Source: Flavobacterium piscisymbiosum (GTDB lineage Bacteria > Bacteroidota > Bacteroidia > Flavobacteriales > Flavobacteriaceae). From it: 64,000 nt of DNA. Positions 1 to 8,851 of the stretch are shown here, piece by piece. Numbering within the stretch: the stretch's first letter is position 1; every line of letters starts with the position of its first letter. The DNA lies in NCBI RefSeq assembly GCF_020905295.1, contig NZ_JAJJMM010000001.1, positions 3,968,001 to 4,032,000 of the forward strand, in the 5' to 3' direction. The notes beneath the pieces are model-generated. The model worked only from the letters and a program-made list of their open reading frames with translations, ran no database searches and was not told the DNA's origin. The position numbers were made by a program, and so were the translations under genes.

Positions 1-2035
1 CGCTCGTATTTCCAAATCCCGGAACTGTTGGCGGAGCAAAAATTTCGATCTGTGCATCTGTAATGCCTTTTGTTTTCTCAGTTAGTAGCGCAATAAATTC
101 ATTCACAGAAATATCACGTTCCTTCCAGTCTTTCAAATTAATCATTCCCATTCCGTAAGACGCTCCGGCGATTTCGGTAACGATACTATATCCTGCAAGG
201 GTAGTAACGTTGTCGACACCCTTTATTCCTTTGGCAAGACGGGTTACTTCATCAAGGGCTTTTTCGGTACGTTCTACCGTCGCTCCCTGAGGTGTTGTTA
301 CATTTACATACACCATTCCCTGATCTTCAGAAGGAATAAATCCGGAAGGTAAAAACTTGCTTGTTCCCCAGGTTAAGAAACAAAACAAAACCAGTAAACC
401 AACGGTAACTACCGTACGATCTGCAAATTTTACAAGTACTTTAATGTATTTAGAAGTAACATTGTCAAACCATTTATTGAATACGTTGAAAAAACGATCC
501 AGTAAAGAAGTTTTCTTTTTATTTGGATCATGTGCCTTAAGCATAATCGCACATAAAGCTGGGGTAAGAGTAAGAGCATTAATACCTGAAATCACAATAC
601 TAATCGCCATAGTTAAGGAGAATTGCCTATAGAAAACCCCAACCGGACCGCTAAGGAAAGCTACGGGAATAAATACGGCAGCCATAACAATGGTAATAGC
701 AATAACGGCTCCGGTAATTTCTTTCATAGCGCTAATAGTGGCGGGGAGCGGATCCATATGTTCTTCGGAAATTTTTACGTGAACGGCCTCGACGACGACA
801 ATGGCATTATCAACTACAATTCCGATAGAAAGAACCAAAGCAAAAAGAGTTAGCAAGTTGATAGAGAATCCCATCATCGACATAAAGGTAAACGAACCAA
901 TAAGTGCTACAGGCACAGCGAGAACAGGAATTAGAGTAGAACGCCAGTCCTGAAGAAAAATAAAAACAACAAAAGCAACCAGAATAAAGGCTTCTATAAG
1001 GGTTTTTATAACTTCATCGATGGAGGCATCAAGAAAACGGGATACATCATACGCAATGTTAAAATTCATTCCCGGAGGAAAAGAAGTGCCTTTAAGTTCT
1101 GCCATTTTTTCCTTTACGCTGGCAATAACTTCAGATGCATTAGAGCCTGGGCGCTGTTTCAACATGATTGAAGCTGAGGGTTTTCCGTCGGTTTTAGAAA
1201 CCATTCCGTAACTCATCGAACCGAATTCAATATTCGAAATATCTTTTAATCTTAAAATTGTTCCGTCAGAATTTGCTCTAAGCGGAATCTCTTCGTATTG
1301 TTTAGGCTCGAAAAATTTTCCTCCGTATTTTATAACATACTGAAGTTCATTGTTTAATTGTCCTGATCCTTCACCAACTTTACCCGGAGCAGCAGAGATG
1401 TTTTGTTTTTGAAGTGAACCAATAACCTCATTTGCCGAAATATTATACGAAAGCATTTTTTGAGGATCCAGCCATACACGCATCGAATATTCTTTCTGCC
1501 CCATGATTTCGGCACGGCCAACACCATCAATACGTTTTAGTTCCTGCAGAATATTAATATCAGTAAAATTGAAGATAAATTGTTCATCTTGAGTTTCATC
1601 TGTACTGGTAATATTCAGGTACATCAACATACTGTTTACCTCTTTTTCTGTAGTAACTCCGGCCCTGATTACCTCTTCAGGAAGTTCATCAAGTATGGTC
1701 GTTACACGGTTCTGTACGTTTACCGCCGCTAAATCGGGATCAGTTCCTACTTCAAAAAATACCTGAATCAGCGTTAAACCATCATTCGAAGTAACGGTCG
1801 ACATATACGTCATTCCGGGAACACCGTTTATGGCACGTTCTAACGGAAGCGCCACGGCATCGGCAGAAACTTCGGCATTTGCTCCTGTATATTTAGCCGT
1901 TACGGTTACAGAAGGCGGAACAATATCAGGAAATTGAGTTATAGGAAGCTGGAATAAGGCTAATATTCCAAGCAGTACTATCATAGCCGAGATGATTAAT
2001 GATAATATTTTTCTTTTAATAAACATTTCGATCAT
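1..2035 (-). CDS. RND multidrug efflux permease, AcrB/HAE1 family (3' end outside window)
   Basis: Reverse-strand reading from ATG at 2035 gives about 678 residues and runs off the left edge, so only the N-terminal two thirds is present. It begins MIEMFIKRKILSLIISAMIV, the usual cytoplasmic start and first membrane helix, followed by the porter-domain sequence QLPITQFPDIVPP. A cluster of helices around residues 330-500 contains GIVVDNAIVVVEAV, the HAE1 proton-relay helix (DN here where E. coli AcrB has DD). The family forms an inner-membrane trimer that exports drugs or other amphiphiles using the proton gradient. The adaptor gene lies 28 bp upstream on the same strand, so the two form an operon. 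A TolC-type outer-membrane channel would be expected just beyond the left edge. The substrate cannot be told from sequence. Confidence 0.93.
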   Translation of the reverse strand, partial: MIEMFIKRKILSLIISAMIVLLGILALFQLPITQFPDIVPPSVTVTAKYTGANAEVSADAVALPLERAINGVPGMTYMSTVTSNDGLTLIQVFFEVGTDPDLAAVNVQNRVTTILDELPEEVIRAGVTTEKEVNSMLMYLNITSTDETQDEQFIFNFTDINILQELKRIDGVGRAEIMGQKEYSMRVWLDPQKMLSYNISANEVIGSLQKQNISAAPGKVGEGSGQLNNELQYVIKYGGKFFEPKQYEEIPLRANSDGTILRLKDISNIEFGSMSYGMVSKTDGKPSASIMLKQRPGSNASEVIASVKEKMAELKGTSFPPGMNFNIAYDVSRFLDASIDEVIKTLIEAFILVAFVVFIFLQDWRSTLIPVLAVPVALIGSFTFMSMMGFSINLLTLFALVLSIGIVVDNAIVVVEAVHVKISEEHMDPLPATISAMKEITGAVIAITIVMAAVFIPVAFLSGPVGVFYRQFSLTMAISIVISGINALTLTPALCAIMLKAHDPNKKKTSLLDRFFNVFNKWFDNVTSKYIKVLVKFADRTVVTVGLLVLFCFLTWGTSKFLPSGFIPSEDQGMVYVNVTTPQGATVERTEKALDEVTRLAKGIKGVDNVTTLAGYSIVTEIAGASYGMGMINLKDWKERDISVNEFIALLTEKTKGITDAQIEIFAPPTVPGFGNTS

Positions 2036-2063
2036 TTTGAAATCTTTTTATGATGTATAATAA

Positions 2064-3170
2064 TTACAGGTTTACACTTTGAGTTTGTTGAATGTTGATT
2101 TTATCGCCATCTCGTAAGGATTGAATTCCTTCCTGAACAATTAAATCATTGTTTTTTAAACCTTTATTTAAAATATATACATCATCAAGAGTACTCCCGA
2201 TGGTTACGTTTGTCATTTTAATAATCCCTTCTTTATTAACAACAAATACAAATTGTTTGTCCTGAATAGAAAAAACGGCTTTTTGCGGAATTACGATCAC
2301 ATTCGTTCTTGGTTCAGAAATAATAAGTTTTCCTGATGTACCATGCTTGATAAAACCTTGCGGATTATGAAACTTAGCTTTATATTGAATAGATCCTGTT
2401 TGTCTGTCGATATCTCCATCGGCAGTTTTTAATTCTCCTTTTTGGTCGTAAACCATTCCATTTGGCAATACTAGTTTAATATCGCCTTGTGTATGAAGGG
2501 TTTTGTCTTCCATCATCTGGAAATAAGTATTTTCAGGAATAGAGAAATAGGCATAAACATCGTCTAACTGTGAAACCGTTGTAAGCAGCGATCCGTTTTC
2601 GACCAAACTTCCTTCTTTAAACGGAATTCGGTCAACTGTACCATCAAACGGTGCACGTATCGTGGTAAAAATAATCTGCTGATTGATGGCTTTTTTTTCC
2701 GCGGAAGCGTGAGCTACTTTGGCAGAAGCCGCATCATGTTTTGCCTTAGATAATTCTAATTCTTTATCGGCGATTACTTTTTTATTGAAAAGAGTTTGAG
2801 CTTGTTCCAGCTCTACGGTTGCGATCCTTAAATCGGCCATACTGCTTTTGTAAACAGCCTGGGCTTTTAAGAGTTGTATTTGAAGTTCTACATCGCTTAT
2901 TTTAAATAAAAGCTGGCCTTTTTTTACTTTTTGGCCTTCGCTTACATATACTTTGTCGAGTAATCCGGGAATACGAACGTGAATTTCTACATTGTTTTTG
3001 GCATGCACATCGGCAACAAACCGATTGGAAACGATGGTATCTTTTGAAGTTACCTTATAAACAGGAAATGTTTTTACTTTGTCTGAATTCTTTTGGGTTT
3101 TATCTCCACACGAGACTAAAACGAATAGCGATAAAATGGCGATAAAAAATGAACTGTTTTTAATTTTCAT
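2064..3170 (-). CDS. RND efflux periplasmic adaptor (membrane fusion protein)
   Basis: 368 aa. The N-terminus has a lipoprotein signal with lipobox LVSC (Cys about residue 21), so it is probably anchored by lipid. Residues about 45-95 form the first half of a biotinyl-lipoyl-like domain (HVRIPGLLDKVYVSEGQKVKKGQLLF). Next comes an alpha-helical hairpin rich in Ala, Lys and Glu (about 95-160), then the returning lipoyl half (TTIRAPFDGTVDRIPFKEGS) and the beta-barrel and membrane-proximal domains. This is the standard architecture and length of AcrA/MexE-type adaptors that join the inner-membrane pump to an outer-membrane channel. It is the first gene of the efflux operon, 28 bp ahead of the permease. 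No regulator gene adjoins it in the window. Confidence 0.93.
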   Translation of the reverse strand: MKIKNSSFFIAILSLFVLVSCGDKTQKNSDKVKTFPVYKVTSKDTIVSNRFVADVHAKNNVEIHVRIPGLLDKVYVSEGQKVKKGQLLFKISDVELQIQLLKAQAVYKSSMADLRIATVELEQAQTLFNKKVIADKELELSKAKHDAASAKVAHASAEKKAINQQIIFTTIRAPFDGTVDRIPFKEGSLVENGSLLTTVSQLDDVYAYFSIPENTYFQMMEDKTLHTQGDIKLVLPNGMVYDQKGELKTADGDIDRQTGSIQYKAKFHNPQGFIKHGTSGKLIISEPRTNVIVIPQKAVFSIQDKQFVFVVNKEGIIKMTNVTIGSTLDDVYILNKGLKNNDLIVQEGIQSLRDGDKINIQQTQSVNL

Positions 3171-3389
3171 GATTAATTTTTAAAAAAATAGTGTATAAAT
3201 AGGTTCTCTCCCTGATCATTAATAGACAGGAAGACAAGGGAATATGTTTGGAAAATAATAGATGTGCCGGCAGAAGCCCTAAGAGCTGTGCCGTGTTTTT
3301 TGAGAAATATTTTTATAAGTAATGTGCCCTTTATAAAAAATAAAAGACAATCGAACAGCAGTTCTTTACATCAAAAAATAAATTAAAAT

Positions 3390-3752
3390 CTAGAAAAGTT
3401 GGTATAAGTGCAGGTGACTATGACACTGAATTTGATAAAACGTAGTGACACTGTAAATTAGTTTATTTACTAAAATTTTAAAATGTAAAAGCTTAGAAAA
3501 AAAAGGCGTTTTTAGTATCGTGCTATCTGAAGTTGTAGCCCTGTGTTTTATTTTATTTTTTACTATGAAATGAATTTCCAGATTTTTAGACAATGAAAAA
3601 TCCGAAGATAGAAAATACGGAATTTCATCGGCAGAAACAGTATCCAGAGTACAAGAATCAATAAGTTCTGGCTGATATCTATTAGGCTCTGTGCTTCTTA
3701 TAAAAGAAAGCGAGAGTAATAAAACAAGACAAAAAAACTTAAAGTGTTTCAT
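3390..3752 (-). CDS. small secreted protein of unknown function
   Basis: 120 aa from ATG at 3752. The open frame extends upstream to 4025, but those extra 91 residues are a basic, low-complexity translation of AT-rich DNA. The internal start MKHFKFFCLVLLLSLSF opens a convincing signal peptide and lies about 60 bp below a plausible -7 element (TATATTTG, plus-strand positions 3819-3826). The mature part (RSTEPNRYQPELIDSCTLDT...) has no recognised domain and a basic, Tyr/His-rich tail. It lies 219 bp upstream of the efflux adaptor on the same strand and might be cotranscribed, but nothing links its function to the pump. I do not recognise a family. The signal peptide and promoter favour a real gene. 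Confidence 0.45.
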   Translation of the reverse strand: MKHFKFFCLVLLLSLSFIRSTEPNRYQPELIDSCTLDTVSADEIPYFLSSDFSLSKNLEIHFIVKNKIKHRATTSDSTILKTPFFSKLLHFKILVNKLIYSVTTFYQIQCHSHLHLYQLF

Positions 3753-3818
3753 GAACAAAATTCTGCGACCCCTGAAAGGATTCATTAAAAAAGACAGGAA
3801 ATAAATTTGATAGTGCGC

Positions 3819-3847
3819 CAAATATAGTAATTTGAAAAATAAGCAAT
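3819..3847 (-). promoter_or_regulatory. candidate promoter of the small secreted protein
   Basis: On the minus strand TATATTTG matches the Bacteroidota -7 consensus TAnnTTTG. It is preceded after 17 bp by ATTG, three of four matches to the -33 TTTG. It would give a 5' leader of about 60 nt to the ATG at 3752, which is one reason for preferring that start. Confidence 0.35.
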
Positions 3848-4486
3848 TCTTAATTTTTTCTAAAAACGGTAAAAATTTAAGTTTTAGTAACATTGAATGG
3901 AAGATAATTATTAGTCTGATTCTAATTTTAAGATCCCGTATTGATTTAAGAATTCTACTTAGGGTTCGCTTTAAATCTTCAGAAATAAAACAGTAAATAT
4001 TTGATCTTAAATCAGATATTAGCATTTTAAATTTGAAGAAGCACTATCGAAAAACTAAAAAAAACAGGATAATAAATTATGCAGCAAAACTATTATCCAA
4101 TTCTGGAATAAATTGGTAAAAAAGGAGTGATAGCGCAGGTTATTTCGATTTTAAAGCTCATTTTAAAAATAAATAACAGGCCAAATAATGTAAATAAAAG
4201 AATAAACTTACATAAAAGAATTAAGGGAATTGATTTTCTCTAACGATCAATTTTATTTAGGATTTTCTGGATGGGTTTTTATGCGTAATAAAAGCACTAG
4301 AATTATTCTTTTGTAATTGGGAAACTAAAATTCTTAAAAAAGTTTACGAAGATTAATTAAATTTCTGTTCTTTGCTACTTAAAGTTTTTATCAAAAAAAA
4401 GTAACGAAATCCAAGTCTTAGCGACCAACTGAAAGTACAATATTATTAGGTATTTTAAGTTAAGATTAATCATCGTATTTACGTTT
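3848..4486. other. AT-rich intergenic region, no gene seen
   Basis: About 640 bp between the small secreted protein and the first ECF sigma gene. The only long frame is the spurious N-terminal extension of the minus-strand gene. I found no convincing palindrome, operator or consensus promoter in front of the sigma gene, which may itself be transcribed from an alternative-sigma promoter. Confidence 0.5.
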
Positions 4487-5008
4487 ATGGACAACAGGAA
4501 GTTTATATTAAGTTTAAAAAAAGGTAATGAGGCTTCTTTCAAAGAAGTTTACCTGACTTATTATGATAAACTGATAAACATTGCCAGACGTTTCGATTTT
4601 ACGGTGCTGACTCCGCAGGATTTTGTTCAGGAAACTTTTTTAAGATTGTACAACAAAAGGGAATTATTAAACGAAGAGGTTTTATTTGATAAACAATTGT
4701 TTACAATCTGCAAGAATATTATTCTCAATCATGTTAATAGGGAAAACAGAATAATTCAGCTTGATCCTGAGTTCGAAAAAATGGAACCTGAGGATACAGA
4801 AACCATAATTTTTGAAGAAAGAAGAGAAAAACTACATAATTTTATCAATCTTCTTCCGGAACAGCAACAAAAAATATTTAGTTTACATAAATTGGAAAAC
4901 CTTAGCTATAAGGAGATTGCGGCAATTACAGACCTTTCTGAAAAGACAATTGCCAATCATATTTATCTTGCCAGTAAATTTATTCGAAAAAAAATCGAAG
5001 AGCATTAG
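4487..5008 (+). CDS. ECF-type RNA polymerase sigma factor (Bacteroidota expansion family)
   Basis: 173 aa. Residues about 15-80 are sigma-70 region 2 (YLTYYDKLINIARRFDFTV...QDFVQETFLRLYNK). Residues about 110-170 are region 4 with the helix-turn-helix LSYKEIAAITDLSEKTIANH. The absence of regions 1 and 3 and the length are typical of ECF factors. It opens an operon with the HMA-like protein, FecR anti-sigma and STN-type receptor, the layout of FecI/FecR/FecA-like surface signalling. The receptor senses its ligand, FecR relays the signal, and this factor recruits RNA polymerase to the operon. The start ATGGACAACAGG is the only sensible one. The inducing ligand is unknown. Confidence 0.93.
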   Translation: MDNRKFILSLKKGNEASFKEVYLTYYDKLINIARRFDFTVLTPQDFVQETFLRLYNKRELLNEEVLFDKQLFTICKNIILNHVNRENRIIQLDPEFEKMEPEDTETIIFEERREKLHNFINLLPEQQQKIFSLHKLENLSYKEIAAITDLSEKTIANHIYLASKFIRKKIEEH

Positions 5009-5054
5009 GAACTTTTGTGTTCTCGTTTGTTATACTATAAAACGGAAACATAAA

Positions 5055-5264
5055 ATGCATATCGAATCTTATAAAACAGATGTTACAACCAAAGAAGATG
5101 CAAGCTTTATTGTGGTGCTTCTGCAGTTTATCATTTCTGATTGTATCATGAAATTCGACTTAGAAAATAATAATCATATTCTAAGAATCGAAACCAACAG
5201 GGATATCAAGGAAATGGTTTACGGTGTTTTTAATAAACAAGGATTTTATTGTCAAAAAATATAA
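5055..5264 (+). CDS. HMA-like small protein lacking the CXXC metal site
   Basis: 69 aa from ATG at 5055. The pattern KTDVTTKEDASFIVVLLQF (beta-alpha), then MKFDLENNNHILRIET (beta-beta), then DIKEMVYGVFNKQGFYCQKI (alpha-beta) resembles the ferredoxin-like fold of heavy-metal-associated (HMA) domains. Bacteroidota commonly carry such short HMA-like proteins without the metal-binding CXXC. Here only two separate cysteines occur (SDC and FYC). The gene sits 46 bp after the sigma stop and 11 bp before the anti-sigma start, inside the signalling operon. A role in modulating sigma or anti-sigma, or in cytosolic sensing, is possible but is inference. The open frame continues upstream to 4812, overlapping sigma, and that part is a shadow. 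Family assignment is by eye and tentative. Confidence 0.6.
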   Translation: MHIESYKTDVTTKEDASFIVVLLQFIISDCIMKFDLENNNHILRIETNRDIKEMVYGVFNKQGFYCQKI

Positions 5265-5275
5265 CGCCCCAAGCA

Positions 5276-6127
5276 ATGGATGAAAAAAAATTAGAAGAAG
5301 AATTGAAAAAAATCTGGGACGAAACCCCCATTTCGCATTCTGATAGCGAAAAAGAAGCTTCGTGGGCAGAATTTCAATCGAAAGCCTTTCCTTCAAAAAA
5401 GAAGAAAAATAATTCGTGGCGTCATTATGCAGCAGCGGCAGCCATTTTACTTTTTGTACTGTTAGGAACCGGAATTTATTTTAATGGTTCTTCTTTAATA
5501 AACAGCACGAGTTTAAATGTGGCTGGAAATACGATTGAAAATACAACTTCGATCATCAAAATTATTGCTTTACCGGATAGTTCAAGAGTAGAGTTGAGTC
5601 CGAATTCTAAAATTGTATATGCTGATAATTTTGCGGTAAACAGAAAACTGGAAGTTTTTGGTGAAGCCTATTTCAAAGTAAAAAAAGATAAAAAACATCC
5701 TTTTCAGGTAGTTTGTAACGAAACGACAACTACAGTTTTAGGAACCTCTTTTACAGTTACGGGATACAATAAAAATAGAGTAGAGGTTGCCCTTTACGAA
5801 GGAAGTGTACAAATGAATGTAAAAAATCAGGACAAGAAATGGATCCTGAAACCCGGCGAAAAATTTACCTACGGAAACGAAACCGTTTCTATAGTTGATT
5901 TTGAAAGATTTAAGGATTTTGATGATCAAAAACTAACTGATGTTGCTTCTTATATTGAGTCGAATTATGGCTATAAAGTAATACTTCCGGCAGAATATAC
6001 TAATCAGAAAATTACAGTACGCATCAATAAAAAAGAAGAATTAAAAACGATTCTCGAATTACTATCAGAAATGTATAACCTAAACTTTGAAATAAATGAA
6101 GATTTAAAACAGATTACTTTTCAATAG
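5276..6127 (+). CDS. FecR-family anti-sigma factor
   Basis: 283 aa from MDEKKLEEELKK at 5276. An in-frame ATG at 5249 would add nine residues but overlaps the preceding gene. The N-terminal cytoplasmic part (residues 1-45) would hold sigma. One transmembrane helix (AAAAAILLFVLLGTGIYF, about 54-72) follows, then the periplasmic FecR domain (about 95-200, with LPDSSRVELSPNSKIVY and GEAYFKVKKDKKHPFQV). The C-terminal DUF4974 domain (about 220-283) resembles an STN fold. It probably receives the signal from the STN domain of the receptor encoded 100 bp downstream and controls the sigma factor encoded upstream. Length and domain order are normal for the family. Confidence 0.93.
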   Translation: MDEKKLEEELKKIWDETPISHSDSEKEASWAEFQSKAFPSKKKKNNSWRHYAAAAAILLFVLLGTGIYFNGSSLINSTSLNVAGNTIENTTSIIKIIALPDSSRVELSPNSKIVYADNFAVNRKLEVFGEAYFKVKKDKKHPFQVVCNETTTTVLGTSFTVTGYNKNRVEVALYEGSVQMNVKNQDKKWILKPGEKFTYGNETVSIVDFERFKDFDDQKLTDVASYIESNYGYKVILPAEYTNQKITVRINKKEELKTILELLSEMYNLNFEINEDLKQITFQ

Positions 6128-6227
6128 AAAAGAAAAGGATGCACTAGCCGCGAAACTAAACATCCTCCTCATTGTCAAGATAGTATGAAGCTATCCTATT
6201 TAATAATATTCAAAAATACAAAATTTC
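6128..6227 (+). other. short intercistronic gap with hairpin potential
   Basis: 100 bp between the anti-sigma and receptor genes. It contains an AGGATG...CATCCT pair and a small GATAG...CTATC hairpin without a T-run. These could be processing or attenuation structures that set the receptor-to-regulator ratio, but the evidence is weak. Confidence 0.25.
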
Positions 6228-8846
6228 ATGAAGCATATAATTTCAGCATGCTTTTTTTTATTCAGTTGGTGTATGTTTTCCCAAAACGTAACCGTAACGG
6301 TAGACCAGACTGTAACATTAAAAGAATTTTTTAAGCAGATAGAAAATCAAACCGATTTTAAATTTGCCTTTACAGATCAAATTAATACAAGTCAAAAATA
6401 TTTTACCCAAAAACGTACGTTTACCAATACCGATATAAAAGAATTGATCAACGAACTGAATAAGAGCGCATCAATTCAATTTTCGATAGTAGGCAATAAT
6501 ATATTCGTAAAGCAAAAAATTACGAAAGCAGCATCGGCTAAAAAAAAAAACAAGCTAACCGGTCAGGTTCTTGACGATAACAGAGAGCCGGTTATTGGTG
6601 CTAATGTTTATGTAAGAGAAGCTGGTACTGGTGCTACAACTGATGCGAATGGATATTTTTCGATAGAACTTGACAATGGCACTTATACTGTTGAGATTAG
6701 TTATGTAGGTCTGAAAAATAAAGAAAAGCGTATTACGATTTCTGATGATGAAAGAATGAAATTTAACATGGAATCAGGCAGTCAGCAATTAGAGCAGGTG
6801 GTCATCACAACAAGCAAGGCAGTTGATGTAAAGAATACTCAAATGAGTGTGAATAAACTTTCGATGGCCGAGATCAAAAGACTCCCGACTGCGATGGGTG
6901 AGCCGGATCCTTTAAAATCATTATTGACTTTACCCGGTGTTACCAATGCCGGCGAAGCTTCATCAGGGTTTAATGTTCGTGGTGGTGCCGCTGACCAGAA
7001 TTTAATTCTTTTGGATGGTGCTCCGGTATATGGAGATTCTCATATGTTTGGTTTCTTTTCTATTTTTAATGCAGATATTGTAAACGGATTAGATTTATAT
7101 AAAGGAGGGATTCCGTCTAAATTTGGAGGACGTGTTTCTTCCGTTCTTGATGTAACTCAGCAAACCGGAGACCTTAATGATTATAAAGTAAATGGAGGTA
7201 TTGGTCTAATATCAAGCCGACTTTTAGTGCAGGGGCCTCTTAAAAAAGATGTGGGTTCGTTTATTATTGCAGGACGTGCTTCTTATGCGCATTTATTTTT
7301 AAAGCTTACTGATATCAAGAGTTCTGTAATGTTTTATGATATTAATGCTAAGCTTAATTACCGTTTGGGAGCCAATAATACAATTGCTTTTTCCGGTTAT
7401 ATGGGAAATGATTTATTTGATATTAATAACTTTTTTGCCAGTACTTACGGTAATACTATGGGAACGGTTAGCTGGAAACATAAATTTTCAGACAATTTAA
7501 ATACGAACCTTTCTGTTTTTTACAGTGATTATAAATTTAATCTTCAAATACCTTTTCAAAAATTTGAATGGGATAGTAAAATTACCAACTACGGACTTAA
7601 ATACAATTGGAATCACACGATATCAGACAATTTTAAACTGAATTATGGTATCGATGGTTTGTATTATGATTTTAATCCGGGAACTGTACAGCCGTATGGT
7701 GTCGATTCGCAGTTTAATTACAGTCAGTTAGATAAAAAATATGCTTTAGAGACTTCTGCTTTTCTTGATGTCGAAAATCAGGTTACAGAAAAACTGAATC
7801 TTCGTTACGGTCTTCGATACAGTACATTTTTACGTTTAGGCGGAGAAACTATTAGTACTTATGAAAATGGACAATCGGTAGTATACAATCCGTTATATCA
7901 TATTTATGAAGAAGCAGACCCAATAGGAAGTAAATATTACGGAAAAGGAAAAACCATCAGTAAGTTTGATAACCTTGAACCGCGATTGGCCTTGTCCTAT
8001 GCTTTCAATGATGAAACTTCGGTAAAAGCGAGTTATAACAGAATGGCGCAATACATTCATATGTTGTCGAATACCCGCGCTCCGTTGCCTATGACGATCT
8101 GGACACCAAGCGGACCTTTTACAAAACCACAAATGCTGAATCAGTATGCAGTAGGATATTTCAAGAATTTCAAGGAACGTGAGTATTCATTTGAAGGAGA
8201 ATTATTTTATAAAAAAATAAAAAACCGTATCGATTATATTGATGGTGCAAATTTATTGGGTAACAATAATATCGAGCAGGATATCCTGAACGGAGAAGCG
8301 AGATCATACGGTATGGAGTTATTGTTCAGAAAAAATACAGGTCGTTTTACAGGATGGGTTGCGTATACTTTGTCTAAAGCTGAACAAAGAACGCCGGGAA
8401 GAACGCCTGAAGAACCGGGTATTGCCAATGGAGGCTGGTATTTATCAGGATACGATAAATTGCATAATCTAAATGTTACTGCAAATTACGAGTTCAATCC
8501 TAAATGGTCTTTTAATGCTAATTTTAGTTTACAATCAGGTCAGCCGGTAACGTATCCAAACGGTTATTATGAATTTGGCGGAAGAAATGTACCTAATTAT
8601 ACCTTGAGAAATGCGGACAGGCTTCCTGCATATCATCACCTGGATATTGGCGCAACTTATACGCCTAAACCAGATAAAAAACAAGGATGGCAAAGCTATT
8701 GGGTATTTAGTATTTATAATCTTTATAACAGACAAAATGCTGCATCGATCACGTTTTCTCAAAATGATACTACGGGAGGGAATGAGTCAAAACAGTTGTC
8801 TATTTATGGTTTAGTACCTGGAGTTTCTTATAATTTTAAATTTTAA
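6228..8846 (+). CDS. TonB-dependent receptor with STN signalling domain
   Basis: 872 aa. The order is signal peptide (ends near FSQ), STN domain (about 22-105, VTVTVDQTVTLKEFFKQIE...), carboxypeptidase-regulatory-like beta-sandwich (about 115-195, LTGQVLDDNREPVIGANVYV), plug (about 205-320, with SGFNVRGGAADQNLILLDGA and FGGRVSSVLDVT) and a 22-strand barrel. It imports a ligand across the outer membrane using TonB energy, and the STN domain lets it signal to the FecR protein encoded just upstream. The plug RGGAADQNLILLDGAPVY is characteristic of Bacteroidota receptors paired with DUF4249 lipoproteins rather than with SusD. The ligand is unknown; iron-siderophore or another scarce nutrient are candidates. 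Confidence 0.93.
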   Translation: MKHIISACFFLFSWCMFSQNVTVTVDQTVTLKEFFKQIENQTDFKFAFTDQINTSQKYFTQKRTFTNTDIKELINELNKSASIQFSIVGNNIFVKQKITKAASAKKKNKLTGQVLDDNREPVIGANVYVREAGTGATTDANGYFSIELDNGTYTVEISYVGLKNKEKRITISDDERMKFNMESGSQQLEQVVITTSKAVDVKNTQMSVNKLSMAEIKRLPTAMGEPDPLKSLLTLPGVTNAGEASSGFNVRGGAADQNLILLDGAPVYGDSHMFGFFSIFNADIVNGLDLYKGGIPSKFGGRVSSVLDVTQQTGDLNDYKVNGGIGLISSRLLVQGPLKKDVGSFIIAGRASYAHLFLKLTDIKSSVMFYDINAKLNYRLGANNTIAFSGYMGNDLFDINNFFASTYGNTMGTVSWKHKFSDNLNTNLSVFYSDYKFNLQIPFQKFEWDSKITNYGLKYNWNHTISDNFKLNYGIDGLYYDFNPGTVQPYGVDSQFNYSQLDKKYALETSAFLDVENQVTEKLNLRYGLRYSTFLRLGGETISTYENGQSVVYNPLYHIYEEADPIGSKYYGKGKTISKFDNLEPRLALSYAFNDETSVKASYNRMAQYIHMLSNTRAPLPMTIWTPSGPFTKPQMLNQYAVGYFKNFKEREYSFEGELFYKKIKNRIDYIDGANLLGNNNIEQDILNGEARSYGMELLFRKNTGRFTGWVAYTLSKAEQRTPGRTPEEPGIANGGWYLSGYDKLHNLNVTANYEFNPKWSFNANFSLQSGQPVTYPNGYYEFGGRNVPNYTLRNADRLPAYHHLDIGATYTPKPDKKQGWQSYWVFSIYNLYNRQNAASITFSQNDTTGGNESKQLSIYGLVPGVSYNFKF

Positions 8847-8851
8847 TAGTT

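Noticed and set aside
357..1211. Plus-strand frames of 63-91 codons inside the efflux permease gene
   Set aside because: They are antisense to a strongly conserved coding sequence and have no protein-like features.
3171..3389. Three GTGCC words upstream of the efflux adaptor as a possible regulator site
   Set aside because: Irregular spacing (ATGTGCC, CTGTGCC, ATGTGCC), no palindrome and no adjacent regulator gene.
3753..4025. N-terminal 91-residue extension of the minus-strand frame ending at 3390
   Set aside because: Basic low-complexity sequence upstream of a clear signal peptide and promoter; judged to be chance open frame in AT-rich DNA.
5249..5275. Earlier ATG for the first FecR anti-sigma gene
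   Set aside because: It overlaps the end of the HMA-like gene, and FecR proteins of this kind begin with the acidic MDEKK-type segment at 5276.
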